Part shown: piece by piece, positions 62,131-64,000 of the stretch | How positions within the stretch are numbered: position 1 is the stretch's first letter | Layout of the letters: each line of letters opens with the position of its first letter | DNA from: Paracoccus bogoriensis | GTDB taxonomy: Bacteria; Pseudomonadota; Alphaproteobacteria; Rhodobacterales; Rhodobacteraceae | Direction: 5' to 3' | NCBI RefSeq assembly: GCF_019431455.1 | Contig: NZ_JAHYSR010000003.1 | Coordinates: 1-64,000 of the forward strand | Length of the DNA stretch: 64,000 nucleotides | The notes under the pieces: model-generated | Seen by the model: only the letters and a program-made list of their open reading frames with translations | Database searches by the model: none | Told to the model about the DNA's origin: nothing | Made by a program: the position numbers and the translations under genes

Positions 62131-63105
62131 CTACCAGCGCAGCACGACCGATCCCCAGGACAGGCCGCCCCCGATCGCCTCGGTCACGATGACCTGGCCG
62201 GGCTTGAACCGGCCTTCGGCATCGGCCACGGCCAGGGCCAGCGGGATCGAGGCGGCCGAGGTGTTGCCGTGATCGGCCACGGTCAGCACGACCTTGTCCA
62301 TCGGCAGCTGCATCTTCTGCGCGGTGGCGGTGATGATGCGCATGTTTGCCTGATGCGGGACCAGCCAATCGACATCGTCCGGGGTCAGCCCGGCCTTATC
62401 CAGCGCGTCATGGGCCGTGCGCGCCAGCTTTTCGACTGCGTGACGAAAGACCAGATTGCCCTGCATCCGCAGATGGCCCGCCGTCCCGGTCGAGGACACG
62501 CCGCCATCCACATGCAGCAGGTCGCGATAGCGCCCGTCGCTGTTGAGGTCGCTGGCCAGGATGCCGCGGTCATCGCGGGTGCCCGCGCCTTCCTGTGCCT
62601 CCAGCACCACGGCGCCGGCGCCGTCGCCGAACAGCACGCAGGTGCTTCGGTCCGTCCAGTCCATGATGCGCGAGAAGGTCTCGGCCCCGATCACCAGGAT
62701 ACGACGGGCCAGGCCCGCACGCAGCATCGCATCGGCATTGGCCAGCGCGAAAACGAAGCCCGCGCAGACGGCCTGCACGTCATAGGCAAAGCCGCGGGTG
62801 ATGCCCAAACCCTGCTGGACCATCGTGGCGACGGCCGGAAAGGTGAAATCGGGCGTCGAGGTCGCCAGCACGATCCCGTCGATATCATCCGCTCTCAGGC
62901 TTGCGCGATCCAGCGCGACACGGGCGGCGCGGATCGCCAGGTCGCTGGTCGTCTGCCCTTCGGCGGCGAAATGGCGCCGCTCGATCCCGGTGCGGGTGCG
63001 GATCCATTCGTCCGACGTGTCGAGCTTGTCCTCGAACCAGGCATTTTCGACGATGCGTTCGGGCAGGTAATGCCCGGTGCCTGTGATGAGGGAACGAATG
63101 GTCAA
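62131..63105 (-). CDS. fabH: 3-oxoacyl-ACP synthase III
   Basis: Initiates fatty acid synthesis from acetyl-CoA and malonyl-ACP; 324 aa. The Cys-His-Asn triad is Cys114 (QAVCAGFVFA), His251 (LVPHQANMRII) and Asn281 (DHGNTSAASIPLA). GTGHYLPERIVEN starts the fold. It overlaps plsX by 4 bp. Confidence 0.97.
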   Translation of the reverse strand: MTIRSLITGTGHYLPERIVENAWFEDKLDTSDEWIRTRTGIERRHFAAEGQTTSDLAIRAARVALDRASLRADDIDGIVLATSTPDFTFPAVATMVQQGLGITRGFAYDVQAVCAGFVFALANADAMLRAGLARRILVIGAETFSRIMDWTDRSTCVLFGDGAGAVVLEAQEGAGTRDDRGILASDLNSDGRYRDLLHVDGGVSSTGTAGHLRMQGNLVFRHAVEKLARTAHDALDKAGLTPDDVDWLVPHQANMRIITATAQKMQLPMDKVVLTVADHGNTSAASIPLALAVADAEGRFKPGQVIVTEAIGGGLSWGSVVLRW

Positions 63106-64000
63106 TGCGCGGCTCCTGAATCGCCGGTTGCGGCGGGCTTGGCTTGTGCGATGCGCGCGGCCAACCGATCCTGAAAGCCGGATTTCGTCAAGGTAAAGGC
63201 CAGCTTGATCGCAGCCGACACGCCTGTCGCATCGGCCGAGCCATGCGATTTGACCACCGTGCCGTTCAGACCCAGAAAGATCCCGCCATTCACACGGCGC
63301 GGGTCGATCCGCTTCTGAAGGCGGCGCAACGAGGTCATCGCCAGAAGGGCTGCGAACCTGGACATGATCGAGTTCGAGAAAGCCTCCTTGAGGAAGTCTC
63401 CGACGAGCTTGGCGGTCCCCTCGCCGGTCTTCAAGGCGATGTTGCCGGTAAATCCGTCCGTCACGATGACATCGACGCGAGCCGATGGCAGATCGCCCCC
63501 CTCGACGAAGCCGACATAGTCGAACTGCGATTCCGCGGCGACGGCGCGGATCATCTCGTCTGCCTGCTTCAGTTCGGTCCGGCCCTTGTGTTCCTCGGTT
63601 CCGACATTCAGCAGGCCGATGCGCGGCCGGTCCAGGCCAAGGCCGTTGCGCGCATAGGACGCCCCCATCTGGGCATATTGCAGCAGGTCATGCGCGTCGG
63701 CGCGGATATCGGCGCCCACGTCCAGCATGATGTTGAAGCCTTGCGGATTGCGCGAGGGCCACAGGCAGGCGATGGCCGGTCGGTTCACGCCGGGCAGCTT
63801 GCGCAGGCGCAGCATCGACAGCGCCATCAGCGCGCCGGTATTGCCGCAGGACACGGCCGCGCTGGCCTCGCCCGAGCGCACCGATTCGATGGCGCTCCAC
63901 ATCGAGCTGTCGCCGCCCTTGCGAACCACCTGGCTGGGCTTGTCGTCCATCGTCACGACCGACGCTGCGTGCCTGATGTCGCAGCGTCCTGCCAATCCCT
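63102..64000 (-). CDS. plsX: Phosphate acyltransferase PlsX, partial (5' end outside window)
   Basis: The C-terminal 299 residues of PlsX, which makes acyl-phosphate from acyl-ACP for phospholipid synthesis. Visible: VVRKGGDSSMWSAIESV, SCGNTGALMALSMLRLRKLP, CLWPSRNPQGFNIMLDVGAD, LLNVGTEEHKGRTELKQAD and VTDGFTGNIALKTGEGTAKL. The N-terminus (VDAMGGD motif) is beyond position 64000. It ends overlapping fabH. Confidence 0.95.
   Translation of the reverse strand, partial: GLAGRCDIRHAASVVTMDDKPSQVVRKGGDSSMWSAIESVRSGEASAAVSCGNTGALMALSMLRLRKLPGVNRPAIACLWPSRNPQGFNIMLDVGADIRADAHDLLQYAQMGASYARNGLGLDRPRIGLLNVGTEEHKGRTELKQADEMIRAVAAESQFDYVGFVEGGDLPSARVDVIVTDGFTGNIALKTGEGTAKLVGDFLKEAFSNSIMSRFAALLAMTSLRRLQKRIDPRRVNGGIFLGLNGTVVKSHGSADATGVSAAIKLAFTLTKSGFQDRLAARIAQAKPAATGDSGAAH

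Noticed and set aside
1..64000. CRISPR array or defence island
   Set aside because: No regularly spaced repeats were seen, and no cas, restriction, toxin-antitoxin, Abi or retron-type proteins were recognised among the reading frames.

Overview
The window is a GC-rich stretch of chromosome, and the gene content points to a Rhodobacterales alphaproteobacterium. A Paracoccus-like member of the Rhodobacteraceae/Paracoccaceae fits best, but that genus is a guess. The supporting evidence is: hdaH-xseB-ispA-dxs next to flagellar genes; a plsX-fabH / ihfA-merR block; scpAB after nagZ; a double-domain Dcd; MotE-type flagellar genes; and very tight operons with ATGA, GTGA or TAATG stop/start overlaps. 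All functions come from reading protein motifs; no database search was run.

Layout. 1-3370 is an accessory patch of wreckage next to a tRNA-Lys(TTT) gene: an IS3-family end with broken orfA/orfB, a doubly broken IS66 tnpC, a prophage tail-fibre stub cut by the IS66 end, one intact small orphan gene and an AT-rich gene-poor stretch. 3543-9741 is housekeeping on the + strand: dapF-mtaB, then hdaH-xseB-ispA-dxs. 9744-21237 is a compact flagellar locus: fliP-fliN-fliH-fliF leftward and fliL-orf-motE-motA-[IS110]-orf-flhA-fliR-flhB-fliJ-like rightward. The IS110 copy appears to sit inside a coupled gene between motA and a small orf. 21497-24705 (minus) holds an exonuclease/endonuclease/phosphatase protein, leuD and leuC, with a candidate leader peptide and attenuator-like hairpin before leuC.

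24875-30554 (plus) carries rsfS-rlmH, then gpmI-envC-like-ctpA-rppH. 30512-32894 (minus) is an amino-sugar operon nagK-SIS-nagA whose SIS gene has lost its N-terminal part. 33241-43971 is mostly minus strand: MltB-type transglycosylase, a small conserved-looking protein, kynurenine-formamidase-like hydrolase divergent from kynU, pepP, UPF0173 hydrolase, recJ, glpX, bolA. YbaK, kynU and a DsbA-like protein are on the plus strand. 44041-49732 has a DnaJ-domain protein, lnt coupled to a long-tailed DEAD-box helicase, and a DUF389 membrane protein. 49876-55594 (plus) is argS-SPOR-nagZ-scpA-scpB-small orf. 55635-58590 holds an RNA methyltransferase, dcd, tRNA-Pro(GGG) with its terminator, and merR; ihfA follows at 58602-58910. 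59019-61960 is a TRAP transporter (dctQ-dctM-dctP) between ihfA and fabH-plsX; plsX runs off the right edge.

Most of the window is ordinary core genome. The items worth a second look are the IS110 insertion in the flagellar operon, the leuC leader ORF/hairpin, the TRAP operon between fabH and ihfA, the truncated SIS gene, the tRNA-Lys-associated wreckage, and several small unassigned proteins in conserved operons. I did not find a convincing new defence or CRISPR-type system.
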